Of a DNA stretch of 64,000 bases, positions 54,935-63,798 are shown piece after piece. The notes below the pieces were generated by a model. It had not been told where the DNA came from. It ran no database searches and saw only the letters and a list, made by a program, of their open reading frames with translations. The first letter of the stretch is position 1. The number at the start of each line of letters is the position of its first letter. This DNA is from Corynebacterium kroppenstedtii DSM 44385. GTDB taxonomy: Bacteria; Actinomycetota; Actinomycetes; Mycobacteriales; Mycobacteriaceae. The stretch lies in the NCBI RefSeq assembly GCF_000023145.1, contig NC_012704.1, positions 2,170,001-2,234,000 on the forward strand. Reading direction: 5' to 3'. The translations under genes were made by a program, and so were the position numbers.

Positions 54935-55822
54935 TCACATCAAATCCATCGCATTATGCGCACGTAGATACTCCGCTGCTTGGTGGCCAATGTCCTCGGT
55001 TGGTTCGCCTTCGGAACTCCACGTCACACGCTCAGAGCCGTCCACCGCGAATACACCCGCGCGGAACGAATCCTCCGTCGCGTAGGCACCCACGGGGGCG
55101 GTACACCCCGCGTTCAATGAGGCCAAAACTGCACGCTCCGCGATAGCCCGACGGTGCGACATCTCGTGATCAAGCACATGAATCGCATACAAGGCTTCCT
55201 CGGAACAATTCTCGTGCCCCTCGGCAACGGCTTCCACCGCCAGCGCCCCCTGTGCTGGAGCGGGCAGCACCGTGTCCACATCCAACGTTTCCGTCGCCTC
55301 CGCCAGGCGACCGAGGCGTTCTACACCGGCACGCGCCAAAATCACCGCGTCCAGGTCCTTCTCTAACCGCCCGATGCGCGTATCGACGTTGCCGCGGATA
55401 GGCACGACGGTACAGTCCGGCCTCAGCGCCCGGACCTGCCCCATGCGCCGCGGGGCACCGGTTCCAATCATCGACCCTGCCGGCAAGTCCGCCAGCGGAA
55501 TCCGGTCGCGGGAGAACACCACGTCACGGGCGTCGACCCTGGGCGGAACGGCCAAACGAAAACGCGGGTCAGGTGCCGTCGGCAAGTCTTTAAAAGAATG
55601 CACAGCCAACGAGCACTCACCCGCGGCAAGTGCCGTGCGAAGTGTTTGCGTGAACACTCCAACACCGATCCGTGCAACAGGAGTACCAGCACCCTGTGAC
55701 GCGTCCCCCGGTGTATGAACTGTGAATAGTTCAGCTTCTAATCCGGCGGAAATCAGCGCGTCCCGGACGTGCCCAGCTTGGGTTAATGCAAGCGCGGAAC
55801 CCCTGGTGCCAATACGAATCAT
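54935..55822 (-). CDS. hemC: Porphobilinogen deaminase (hydroxymethylbilane synthase)
   Basis: 295 residues. Links four porphobilinogens. Seen: IRIGTRGSALALTQAGHVRD, VHSFKDLPTAPDPRFRLAVP, PRRMGQVRALRPD, RGNVDTRIGRLE and LNAGCTAPVGAYA with the Cys that holds the dipyrromethane cofactor. The start overlaps the hemA stop by 4 nt, so translation is coupled. Confidence 0.96.
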   Translation of the reverse strand: MIRIGTRGSALALTQAGHVRDALISAGLEAELFTVHTPGDASQGAGTPVARIGVGVFTQTLRTALAAGECSLAVHSFKDLPTAPDPRFRLAVPPRVDARDVVFSRDRIPLADLPAGSMIGTGAPRRMGQVRALRPDCTVVPIRGNVDTRIGRLEKDLDAVILARAGVERLGRLAEATETLDVDTVLPAPAQGALAVEAVAEGHENCSEEALYAIHVLDHEMSHRRAIAERAVLASLNAGCTAPVGAYATEDSFRAGVFAVDGSERVTWSSEGEPTEDIGHQAAEYLRAHNAMDLM

Positions 55823-57357
55823 GAATGCCCTTTCTTCACATCCGATCCATCATGTCGCAGCCCCATGATCGCGCCCATACTGCGAGGGTCAGCGGGATCA
55901 GGCAAGGCCATAGGAACAGCGTAGTTGGTCAATGACGAATCTGGTTGTGGCACAGAGGGCTCTGGCCGTCCTTCGGCCGCCGACGGGTACTCCACATCGT
56001 CCAGGCCGAAGAGGTCCCGGATCGCATCCGAATAGGTCATATCGGTGTGGCCAGCCAGTTTCTTGAGCTGAACTGTCGGCGTGTGCATGAGCTTGTCCAC
56101 CACACGCTTCATGGCGCTGTGGACTTCTTTGCGTTCCTTCTCGCTCAGGTCCGGGGTGCGGGAATCGATCCGGTCCAGCTCACTGCGCAAAATGTCCGCA
56201 CCACGCCGGCGCAACGCCTTGACCGTCGGAACCACATCTTGGCTACGAATGCGCTCGACATACGACCGCAGTTCCTCAGCGACGATGGACCGTGCCAGTG
56301 CAGCTGCATCATCAGAAACGACGCTGGGCTGGGCACTTTCTGGCAACCCCTGGTTGTGCTTGACGACGTCGCTCTCGTTCTCGAGGGCAGCGCGGCGCTC
56401 TTTCTGCATCGTGTCAATATTCAGCACGGTCACGCCGGGGCGAGGAGCGCACACGACGTCGCGAGGCAGAGACAAGTCGCAAATGACGAGGTCAGCGGAG
56501 GTTTCAGACGAATCGCCGTGGCGCTGTTCCGCGCGAACCGCGAGTGCCTGGTCAACCATCGGAGTATCAACCAACGGGTCCAAGGCTCCAGTAGCGGTGA
56601 CGACGATATCCGCACGGGACATCTCTGTCACAAGGTCGGACAGATCGGTCGCATCCGCGGATACGCCTACCTCGCGGGCGTGGGACGCCACATTTTGCGC
56701 GCGACCCAGTGTGCGGTTAGCAATGGTCATCGACGCGCCGAGGCGGCCAAGATGCGTCGACGCCAACGAGGCCATCGCACCGGCCCCCACCACGAGCGCG
56801 TGACGGTCGTCGAGGTTGTCAACCCCCATCGCGTCCAAGGCCTGGCGAACGGCGAAGGACACCATCGACGGCCCTTCGTCGTCAATATCTGTTTCGGCAT
56901 GAACGCGCTTGCCTGTGCGCAGCGCACGATGTGCCAATTCATGCAACCCGTGCCCGATAGTGCCATCTTCCGTGGCGCTCGCGTAGGCGTCGCGAATCTG
57001 GCCAATAATCTGCTGCTCCCCCACAACCATGGAGTCCAGGCCGGCAGCAACGCGGAGCATGTGTTCCACGGCGGACTCAGCGTACCGCACATATAAGTGC
57101 GGGAACAGTTCCGACACCGACGCGCCCGAATACCGCGAAATGGTATCGACGATGTGCTCCACCGTCGGGTGGAAACCCTCACACACCACGTAGAACTCTG
57201 TGCGGTTGCACGTGGAAACGATCAATGCCTCAGAAATAAACGGCTCGGTTAGAAGGTCCGCCGCCACCTTAGGGCGGTCCTCCGCACTTACCGTAGCCCG
57301 CTCCAACAAGGAAACAGGTGCACATCGATACGACATGCCTACGAGCACAATGCTCAC
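55819..57357 (-). CDS. hemA: Glutamyl-tRNA reductase
   Basis: 512 residues, longer than the usual 420-470. First step of tetrapyrrole synthesis. Seen: VGMSYRCAPVSLLERATVS, the catalytic Cys in ALIVSTCNRTEFYVVCEG, LRVAAGLDSMVVGEQQIIGQ, the NADPH motif ALVVGAGAMASLASTHLGRL and the dimer helix VVPTKALR-like VVPTVKALRRRGADI. Inserts near 274-288 (GDSSETSAD) and a C-terminal tail of about 70 residues are Ser/Pro/Glu-rich. GGAGG lies 7 nt before the GTG at 57357. Confidence 0.95.
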   Translation of the reverse strand: MSIVLVGMSYRCAPVSLLERATVSAEDRPKVAADLLTEPFISEALIVSTCNRTEFYVVCEGFHPTVEHIVDTISRYSGASVSELFPHLYVRYAESAVEHMLRVAAGLDSMVVGEQQIIGQIRDAYASATEDGTIGHGLHELAHRALRTGKRVHAETDIDDEGPSMVSFAVRQALDAMGVDNLDDRHALVVGAGAMASLASTHLGRLGASMTIANRTLGRAQNVASHAREVGVSADATDLSDLVTEMSRADIVVTATGALDPLVDTPMVDQALAVRAEQRHGDSSETSADLVICDLSLPRDVVCAPRPGVTVLNIDTMQKERRAALENESDVVKHNQGLPESAQPSVVSDDAAALARSIVAEELRSYVERIRSQDVVPTVKALRRRGADILRSELDRIDSRTPDLSEKERKEVHSAMKRVVDKLMHTPTVQLKKLAGHTDMTYSDAIRDLFGLDDVEYPSAAEGRPEPSVPQPDSSLTNYAVPMALPDPADPRSMGAIMGLRHDGSDVKKGHS

Positions 57358-57807
57358 GAAAGAACCTCCTCGCAGGGGATCCCCGCTCTTCTCTGTGCGG
57401 GTGCCGGACTGTCCACCAGCACAGAAGCCACCGGAAGGGTCGTCATCCTTACGGAACTCTCTGAGCTAGCTGAGCGCCCCCCCTCGGCCCGTTCGACAGG
57501 CCAACCAGGGCACCCCGGGAGTCTCCACTAGCAGCTGTAGTAACAGGGGTAACACAGCTGATCCCACATATTCGATTAAACACCGTATCCGCTTTGCCCC
57601 TTCCATGACAAAGAAAGCGGTTATTTACGGCGTGTGGGCCACACATGAGGGGGTAAACACTCAGATTTTGGAGGTATTCCACAACAATTCGGGCAACCCC
57701 GGTAAGGACAGGCAAAAGTTTCATAAAACCGCTCGGGGTCAGACGGCACTACTCATTGCCGACGGTGGCCATCTGTGGGACACAGTGTTCACACCCGACG
57801 GCACCTC
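57358..57807. other. Promoter region of hemA
   Basis: 450 bp between the glutaredoxin gene and hemA. It holds the promoter candidate at 57582-57611. A minus-strand frame (57449-57724) has no ribosome site and is not called. No iron-box or heme-regulator palindrome was recognised. Confidence 0.4.
57582..57611 (-). promoter_or_regulatory. Candidate promoter of hemA
   Basis: On the minus strand TTGTCA (57606-57611), 18 nt, TACGGT (57582-57587). The distance to the hemA start is about 220 nt, so a leader would be long. Confidence 0.35.
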
Positions 57808-58044
57808 TCACGCTTCGAGAGCGGCGATGAGGTCCTCGTCGTCAATCTCCCAACAGGCGATTTCGTCGTCGTCGACAAGGACGACGGGAACACGATCCCC
57901 GAATTCCATCGCCAAGCTGGTGTCGGAGTCAACGTCCGTGACCACAAACTCGGCACCCCAGCGTTGACAGATCGGGCGAATCTGCTCCGCAACACGTCGG
58001 CACGATCCACATGATTGCCTGATCATCAGTTCAACCTGATGCAT
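57808..58044 (-). CDS. Glutaredoxin family protein
   Basis: 78 residues. Thioredoxin fold with MIRQSCGSCRRVAEQIRP (CxxC, residues about 12-15), the central strand FVVTDVDSDTSLAMEFGDRV PVVLVDDDE containing the cis-Pro in RVPV. Small redox protein upstream of hemA in this genus; partner unknown. GAGG lies 8 nt before the ATG at 58044; a GTG two codons up would be too close to it. Confidence 0.85.
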   Translation of the reverse strand: MHQVELMIRQSCGSCRRVAEQIRPICQRWGAEFVVTDVDSDTSLAMEFGDRVPVVLVDDDEIACWEIDDEDLIAALEA

Positions 58045-58157
58045 ATACACGTCCTCAAATACGACAAAAGCCGGCCTCGGAGGCGAAGATCCGTGCAGTC
58101 ACGGTTCCACCTCATCCGACAGGTCGGCTTTGGCGAGAGCTCCTCACGGAGCCCGGT

Positions 58158-58259
58158 TTACTTACCGAGCTTCCTACGCTGAACGCGGGTGCGGCGCAGA
58201 AGCTTGCGGTGCTTCTTCTTGGACATACGCTTGCGGCGCTTCTTAATGACAGAACCCAT
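58158..58259 (-). CDS. Very small basic protein bS22 (AURKAIP1/COX24-type)
   Basis: 33 residues, 50% Lys and Arg, with [20 protein letters not shown] and an end RRKLGK. This is the actinobacterial small ribosomal subunit protein described as bS22 in mycobacteria. AAGGA lies 7 nt before the ATG at 58259. It lies next to the BldC-like gene and proC, as in M. tuberculosis. Confidence 0.92.
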
Positions 58260-58412
58260 GAGGAATCCTTTATCGATAGTGAACAGTTTCTCGCCTACGC
58301 ACGAGGCAGACACGAATGGCCACCACTCTACCGGCCACGACGTGCTAAAACCAAAAGTGAAACGTAGGGCGTATCTGCCACGCAGTGTCCGTCAGAGACA
58401 TATTCGCTGGTG

Positions 58413-58439
58413 GGGGTGAGACTTTTCTAGCCTCACCCC
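58413..58439 (-). terminator. Hairpin after the BldC-like gene
   Basis: GGGGTGAG (58413-58420) and CTCACCCC (58432-58439) pair perfectly around an 11-nt loop, 28 nt after the gene. No U tract on the minus strand. Confidence 0.4.
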
Positions 58440-58467
58440 TCGCAACCAACGAGTAGATCGCGTGCGA

Positions 58468-58659
58468 CTAGATCGCTTTGTAGTGCGACTCTTTAAGGTA
58501 CTCATCCACCGCAGACTCGTGTACCCGGAAGGAACGCCCTACGCGAACAGCCGGAAGCTCACCGGCGTGGACCAGGCGGTACACGGTCATCTTGGAGACT
58601 CGCATAATGTCTGCAACTTCAGCGACCGTCAGAAACGATCCGTTTTCTGCATGGCTCAT
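58468..58659 (-). CDS. BldC-like small HTH DNA-binding protein
   Basis: 63 residues. MerR/excisionase-type helix-turn-helix: FLTVAEVADIMRVSKMTVYR LVHAGELPAVRVGRSFRV split across the fold. Proteins of this size beside proC belong to the BldC family of actinobacteria, which bind DNA as head-to-tail oligomers; the target is unknown here. The ATG at 58659 is chosen; a longer frame of 20 residues lacks a ribosome site. Confidence 0.88.
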   Translation of the reverse strand: MSHAENGSFLTVAEVADIMRVSKMTVYRLVHAGELPAVRVGRSFRVHESAVDEYLKESHYKAI

Positions 58660-58719
58660 ACTCAGTTTTCTACCTTTCGGCACGCCGCGCTGCAGGCTTC
58701 CCCTCCCGCAGGGTGACAC

Positions 58720-58947
58720 GCACGTGCTTAGACCAGCTTAGCGTGAATGATGTGTCATAGCGATTATAGGGGGACACAACGTGTTAATTGTGCAGTTAAG
58801 AACACCTATGGAACCGATGAGAACCCATGAGCATCATGGGACGAGTGTGAAACAAAGCAACCCAATTGGATTACTTCTGGATTGCTTCACGCCCCTAACT
58901 CTCACCGTGCAGTTGTCGTCTTATTTGTCGTGGCTTCCGGAGACTCC
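58720..58947. other. Upstream region of the BldC-like gene
   Basis: A perfect -10 TATAAT on the minus strand lies at 58763-58768, giving a leader of about 100 nt. A short perfect hairpin CCCATGA-GCA-TCATGGG lies at 58824-58840. Nothing else was recognised. Confidence 0.5.
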
Positions 58948-59790
58948 TTAGTTGTCGCCCGAATTATCCGATTTCGACGCCGGCTTCCCTAGCTCCTCGG
59001 ACTTCTTCGCGCATGCTTCCATCGCCCGATAAAAGGCGGTACGCAAGCCGTTCTCGTCGAGGGCACGGGTGGCTGCACTCGTCGTCCCACCTGGCGACGA
59101 AACATTCGCGCGAAGCTGTACAGGGTCGGCCCCTTCCTGCGTAGCCATCGTCGACGCGCCCAGTGCTGTTTGCGAAGCCAGCTCCTTAGCTAGTTCACGG
59201 GGCAGCCCCAAGTTGACGCCAGCATCCGTCATGGCTTCCAGAACAAGGAAGAAATAGGCCGGGCCCGATCCGGACACAGCGGTCGCCGCATCCATTTGCG
59301 ATTCTTTAACTTCCGCGGTGTAGCCCAGCAGTCCGAGCAGGTCAGAGACTGTTTCCAGCTGCTCGTCAGAGACGAAGCGGCCCCGCGCGATCACGTTGAC
59401 GCCCTTGCCCACGAGCATGGGAGTGTTGGGCATCACGCGCACAATAGCCGTCCCCGCGGAGGCGATCCCCTCCAGCGAGGACAAGGTGATTCCTGCGGCC
59501 ATGGACACCAGGATTGTGTCCGTATCGTTGTGGTCAACGACATCTGCGATGCTTTCCACGACGCCGAGCGTGTCGTAGGGCTTCACGCATAGGAAAGCAA
59601 TGTCCGCGTTTTCTACCGCAGTGGCATCGTCGTCAACGGCGGTAACTCCATAGCGCTCTTTGAGTTCGTCGCTGCGCTCTGGGCGTCGATTAGCTACGAC
59701 AATATCCGTCGGATCGTAATCGCCAGACAGTAGGCCCCCAATCAGGGCCTCGCCGATCTTTCCTCCACCAATTACAGCGATTTTAGTCAT
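58948..59790 (-). CDS. proC: Pyrroline-5-carboxylate reductase
   Basis: 280 residues. Last step of proline synthesis with NADPH. Seen: MTKIAVIGGGKIGEALIGGL, AFLCVKPYDTLGVVESIADV, VRVMPNTPMLVGKGVNVIA, AVSGSGPAYFFLVLEAMTDA and SPGGTTSAATRALDENGLR. The ATG at 59790 begins the Rossmann motif; an upstream start adds 14 residues without support. Convergent position is normal for the genus. Confidence 0.96.
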   Translation of the reverse strand: MTKIAVIGGGKIGEALIGGLLSGDYDPTDIVVANRRPERSDELKERYGVTAVDDDATAVENADIAFLCVKPYDTLGVVESIADVVDHNDTDTILVSMAAGITLSSLEGIASAGTAIVRVMPNTPMLVGKGVNVIARGRFVSDEQLETVSDLLGLLGYTAEVKESQMDAATAVSGSGPAYFFLVLEAMTDAGVNLGLPRELAKELASQTALGASTMATQEGADPVQLRANVSSPGGTTSAATRALDENGLRTAFYRAMEACAKKSEELGKPASKSDNSGDN

Positions 59791-59848
59791 GCACCCAGGG
59801 TGCCAGAGTGAACCATGCACGTCCACCGACACCGACGACGCGGGTTCG

Positions 59849-61129
59849 CTACATGACGACGAGGTACGGCCCGAAGGTCAGCGCGAGCCCAACTACCGCG
59901 GCAAGAAGCATGATGAGCTTGTCTTTTTCACGCAGAAGAGCGTGAACCACCCCGACGAACACAAGAGTCATGACGATGGCCAGCAATGCCGTCAGCGGCA
60001 CCGAGAACCTGTTCCACAGAATGGTGAACCCTTTGAACACGGCCACGCCAGCAGCCAAGGCGACGATGATCTGGACGATCATCAAGCCAATGTTCATTTT
60101 GTCCGAGGACTCGCCTTTGTCCGAGGATGCGCTCTTGCCGCGGGATTCAGCCTTGGCCGCGGCTTCGTCCCGGTCGGAGAACTCATCGTACTCATCGGGG
60201 TACTCCGACAAGTGCTCCGAATCCTCGTACTCCTCCTTCAGCAGGATTCCTTCCTGCTCATCGTGCCGATACGCGGCCTCATCGTCGATCTCAGAGTCGC
60301 CGTCAGAGGGGTAATTGCCACGCAATAATCCCTGTTCGCCGGCATTATCGTCGGCGGCTGCGAGGTCCTCGTCGGTAATCTGTTGCAGATTGCGAGTCTC
60401 TTCCGTCGACGGAGTTGATGTACGCGAGGTCGCCGCCGAAACGGAGCCACGCGACTGATCATCGTCGATCTCGGAGGCGCGGTCCGCTGCTACGCGGTCA
60501 GATCCGCCCTGGTACACAACCCGATCCGCAGCCAGATCGTCCTCAGCAATGTCGCTGCTAGCGGCCGAATCGTCAGCATCATCCGCACTCACAGCCCACG
60601 TATCTTCATTCCAAACGGTGTCTGCGGCATCCTCAGCTCCGACGTCGGCTGCATCAACGTCACTGTCAACGTCAGCTTCGTCATCAATGACGCGCGCATC
60701 GTCGCCGGCACCCTGATCAACCAACTCGGCATCGTCGGCACCCTGCTCGTCATGTGCATCGTTCTGTGCAGCTCGGGCCCAGGTTTCGTCGGACCACGAC
60801 GAGTCGCTATCCACGGACTCACTATCGACTGAGTCGTTATCCGCCGACTCACTATCCACCGACGCCGAGGTTTCAGCCTCTACCTCATCGGCGTTATCAA
60901 CATCGACGTCCGTCGGCTCTTCGTACCCGCCGTTTTCGAGGTGTTCGTCGGTAACTTTCGGAATTGATCCCGTCAGTTCTGCGACAGACACGCCCCCCTG
61001 TTCAATGTTCCGGTGCCGTCGAGGGGCAACATCGGCATCGTCAGCCGGTTCCCCAGCCACGCCGGCACCCTTCCGGCTCGCGGCGCGGCGAGCAAGAAGT
61101 TCTGCCACAGTTATTTGGTCGCCAGCCAT
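59849..61129 (-). CDS. Acidic membrane protein with a long disordered domain
   Basis: 426 residues. MAGDQITVAELLARRAASRK and GGVSVAELTGSIPKVTDEHL at the N-terminus repeat a VAELxxR-type motif. About 70-340 is very rich in Asp, Glu and Ser, with two related units (SSWSDETWARAA and TVWNEDTWAVSA). Three helices lie at the C-terminus (about 350-426, MNIGLMIVQIIVALAAGVAV first). GAGGAC lies before the ATG at 61129. A homologue stands at this place beside ppx in mycobacteria (Rv0497 type). Function unknown; the N-terminal part should face the cytoplasm. Confidence 0.82.
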   Translation of the reverse strand: MAGDQITVAELLARRAASRKGAGVAGEPADDADVAPRRHRNIEQGGVSVAELTGSIPKVTDEHLENGGYEEPTDVDVDNADEVEAETSASVDSESADNDSVDSESVDSDSSWSDETWARAAQNDAHDEQGADDAELVDQGAGDDARVIDDEADVDSDVDAADVGAEDAADTVWNEDTWAVSADDADDSAASSDIAEDDLAADRVVYQGGSDRVAADRASEIDDDQSRGSVSAATSRTSTPSTEETRNLQQITDEDLAAADDNAGEQGLLRGNYPSDGDSEIDDEAAYRHDEQEGILLKEEYEDSEHLSEYPDEYDEFSDRDEAAAKAESRGKSASSDKGESSDKMNIGLMIVQIIVALAAGVAVFKGFTILWNRFSVPLTALLAIVMTLVFVGVVHALLREKDKLIMLLAAVVGLALTFGPYLVVM

Positions 61130-61328
61130 ACCGTCCTCTCGACCATCAATGGAGAATGGCCCATTGTTCACGGGCCGGACATTAACGCCCTCAACCCTAC
61201 CCAAGCGCAGGCCAACAATGAACATGTGGCCACATTTTCGGGCCACAAACTAGTTTCACTCTTAGGTGTATAAGCCAAATCCGGCCGACAATCAAACGGT
61301 TGCCGACGCCACGGGGCCATAAGCCCGC

Positions 61329-62273
61329 CTACTGATAATCAGCCACAAAGTCGGGCGAATCGGTGTACCGCATAATGACACCTTCACGCAGAGCCCACGG
61401 GCAGATGCTGATCTCTTCCAGATCCAGCGCGCGCATGGCCCCCTCAGCCACCAGCGCACCGGCCACGATCTGCGGCGCGCGATCCGCACTGACTCCCTCG
61501 AGCTCCGCGCGGTCCTCCGCCGTCATCCGAGAAATAAACGCAATCAGCTGCCGAACACCCGCGCGAGTCAACGTCCGCTTCACCCTGGGGCCAGCCGAAC
61601 TGGGAGCGGCGCCCGTCAGTCGGGCCAATGTCCTAAAGGTTTTCGACGTTCCCACGGCAAGATCGGGAACCCCGTGGTTCCTAATCGTCGCTGCTGGGGT
61701 GGCCAATTCCGCGTCGATGTAATCGCGCAGCGCTTTAATCTTCTTCTTCGACGGTGGATCTTGGTCCAGCCAGTCGTGGGTCAACCGGTTCGCGCCCAAC
61801 TGGACGGAGAACGCATCCTCCGGGTCTTCATCTGGCCCGGCGCTGATCTCGAGGGATCCGCCCCCGATGTCGAGGTCAATGATGCGCCCGGCCGACCATC
61901 CGTACCACCGTCGGACAGCAAGAAATGTCAGGCGAGCTTCATCCTCGCCGGAGAGAATTTTTAGTTCGACGCCGGTCTGGTCCTTCACTTCCGCCAGGAC
62001 GTCGTCGGAGTTGGTGGCGGAGCGCACCGCGGACGTGGCGAAGGGGATCATGTCATCGCAACCGAACGTTTCGGCCAGGTCGGAGGCCTCTTTGACCCCT
62101 TTGACGAGCTTGTGGCGGCCTTTCGAGTTCAACTCGCCATGCTTATTAATGTGCTCCATGAGCCGCATGGTGGTTTTCCAGTCGCTCATCGCCGACGGTT
62201 GACCACCCTGACGGGCATCAACCACCACGAGATGAACGGTGTTGCTTCCTACGTCTAGTACACCGAGTCGCAC
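61329..62273 (-). CDS. ppx: Ppx/GppA family phosphatase
   Basis: 314 residues, the short actinobacterial form. Acts on polyphosphate or pppGpp. ASKHA fold: LGVLDVGSNTVHLVVVDARQ (phosphate 1), the Glu-containing FATSAVRSATNSDDVLAEV, IIDLDIGGGSLEISAG (phosphate 2) and VAGALVAEGAMRALDLEEI. The GTG at 62273 is the family start; no ribosome site is evident. Next to the acidic membrane protein in the conserved order. Confidence 0.9.
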   Translation of the reverse strand: MRLGVLDVGSNTVHLVVVDARQGGQPSAMSDWKTTMRLMEHINKHGELNSKGRHKLVKGVKEASDLAETFGCDDMIPFATSAVRSATNSDDVLAEVKDQTGVELKILSGEDEARLTFLAVRRWYGWSAGRIIDLDIGGGSLEISAGPDEDPEDAFSVQLGANRLTHDWLDQDPPSKKKIKALRDYIDAELATPAATIRNHGVPDLAVGTSKTFRTLARLTGAAPSSAGPRVKRTLTRAGVRQLIAFISRMTAEDRAELEGVSADRAPQIVAGALVAEGAMRALDLEEISICPWALREGVIMRYTDSPDFVADYQ

Positions 62274-62346
62274 GGAACACAACTGTATCAGTGCGATAAA
62301 CGAACCAACGTGGGTGGCGGCGGAGTGACGCAGCCCGCTCGGTTAC

Positions 62347-62808
62347 TTAGTCCTTCTCAGGCAGGCCGCCAGCCCACAGTGCAGCAGCGATCAATCCCGG
62401 CTGTCCGAAGAGACGCAGGAGACGTTTGCCGTCGGTATCCAAGTTAAAACCGCCGTTCTTTTCGGCGTACTGCCCCACATTGCCCGGGAAAATAGCAATG
62501 TAGAAAGCAGCCAATGCAACCCCCACTTTGCGGCGCTCCTTGGGCAAAGCTAACAGGCTCAGGCCAAGGCCAATTTCTGCCAAACCAGAGCCGACGACGA
62601 CCGAGTCCTCAGAGAACGGAGCCCAGGACGGGACCTGGTCCTGGAACGTTTTACGGTTCCACGCGAGGTGCGACACACCCGCCATCGTCATAAATCCACC
62701 GAGAGCGAGCCGCGTAACCTTCTGGGAAACTGGCTCTTTTTTAGGCGCATGCCCTGCGTATAGCTTCTTTGCGCGGGACAGTCGACGCTGAAGTGATTTC
62801 TTAGTCAT
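62347..62808 (-). CDS. DoxX family membrane protein
   Basis: 153 residues. A basic N-terminus, then about four helices (about 36-52, 72-88 with GSGLAEIGLGLSLLALP, 94-112, 135-147). Typical DoxX layout; the function of most members is unknown, with some linked to redox or thiol stress. GAAGGAG stands right before the ATG at 62808. Convergent with the next gene's upstream region. Confidence 0.85.
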   Translation of the reverse strand: MTKKSLQRRLSRAKKLYAGHAPKKEPVSQKVTRLALGGFMTMAGVSHLAWNRKTFQDQVPSWAPFSEDSVVVGSGLAEIGLGLSLLALPKERRKVGVALAAFYIAIFPGNVGQYAEKNGGFNLDTDGKRLLRLFGQPGLIAAALWAGGLPEKD

Positions 62809-62991
62809 GATGGCTCCTTCGCTGGGCCAAAAACTCATTGGCCGGTAAACGTTTTACCCATCATACGTCCGTCGAAACACCGCGACAGATCCGCGAAGTG
62901 ACACGAAACAAAAGAACGAAATATAAGAACCGACCGCAAGGTAATCTGCATAATGTCAGAAATATCTATGGTGAAGGGTGAGCTTAAGCCG

Positions 62992-63654
62992 ATGGGTGAC
63001 ATGACGAGAAGTAGAAAATACGTTTCCCTCCTCAGTGTTATGCCTGTGGTCGGCCTTTGCCTGTCCGGGTGCGACCAGGGCAGTGACGAAACGTTCCAAA
63101 GCTCACGATCAGCAGTTTCCCCGTCGGGAACCTCATCGTCGAGTCCCCGCGCCGCATCAAGCAACCACACGAACATTCGGCCTTCTCTCGACTCCCAGGC
63201 AGAGGCCGATCGCCATACCGATGGCGACGCCACCGAGAGTGACCGTCGTCGGCAAGAGGACGCACCATCCACATTGAATGGGACGAGCAATTACATCCCC
63301 AATCCCAATCAAATCGGCGGATATTGCGGCACAACCTACGACGGGGATGAGATTAAGGCAGAGGCGAAAACATCCTGCGGTTTTGCAGGAGCAATATTCA
63401 CCTCCGCGATGCAACAGACCTACTCCAAGTGGACTCCTGACCCGACTGTGACTCCCATAATGCGCGCTGACTTCACACAAAAAAGCCCGACGACGGGACA
63501 GGAATACACCGTCGTCTGCATTATCAGCACCGCGCAGGACACCCTTTCCTGTCGTGAAAAAATCAGCGCCACCGGGAATGATTACGGCAGTTTCAAGGTT
63601 GATTACCACTATGGCCCTGCCGGAACCTTTGGCCCACGAGTCAGTAAGAAATAG
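62992..63654 (+). CDS. Putative secreted lipoprotein
   Basis: 220 residues. Signal peptide of the lipoprotein type: basic TRSRKY, hydrophobic VSLLSVMPVVGLCLSGC with a lipobox LSGC. A Ser/Asp/Arg-rich linker (about 25-95) leads to a compact domain (about 98-220) with four Cys (GYCGTTY, TSCGF, VVCII, LSCRE) that may form two disulfides. No family recognised. Starts at 62953, 62968 or 63001 are possible; the last begins exactly at the signal peptide. Confidence 0.7.
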   Translation: MGDMTRSRKYVSLLSVMPVVGLCLSGCDQGSDETFQSSRSAVSPSGTSSSSPRAASSNHTNIRPSLDSQAEADRHTDGDATESDRRRQEDAPSTLNGTSNYIPNPNQIGGYCGTTYDGDEIKAEAKTSCGFAGAIFTSAMQQTYSKWTPDPTVTPIMRADFTQKSPTTGQEYTVVCIISTAQDTLSCREKISATGNDYGSFKVDYHYGPAGTFGPRVSKK

Positions 63655-63704
63655 GTGCTCCTGGATGAGCAGGAATCACCTGCATATTAAAAAGAAATTC
63701 TGGT

Positions 63705-63731
63705 CTCGAGCAGCAGCTCGAGGCCGTTTTT
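63705..63731 (+). terminator. Rho-independent terminator after the lipoprotein gene
   Basis: CTCGAGC (63705-63711) and GCTCGAG (63716-63722) with loop AGCA, then GCCGTTTTT. Confidence 0.75.
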
Positions 63732-63798
63732 CGTTTCAAGGAAGAGTTTATCTTCAGTCGTATAACCCCGTATTACGTTTGGGTTCAACCGTCGCTAG

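Noticed and set aside
57449..57724. 91-residue frame upstream of hemA
   Set aside because: No ribosome site; covers the likely hemA promoter; no conserved pattern.
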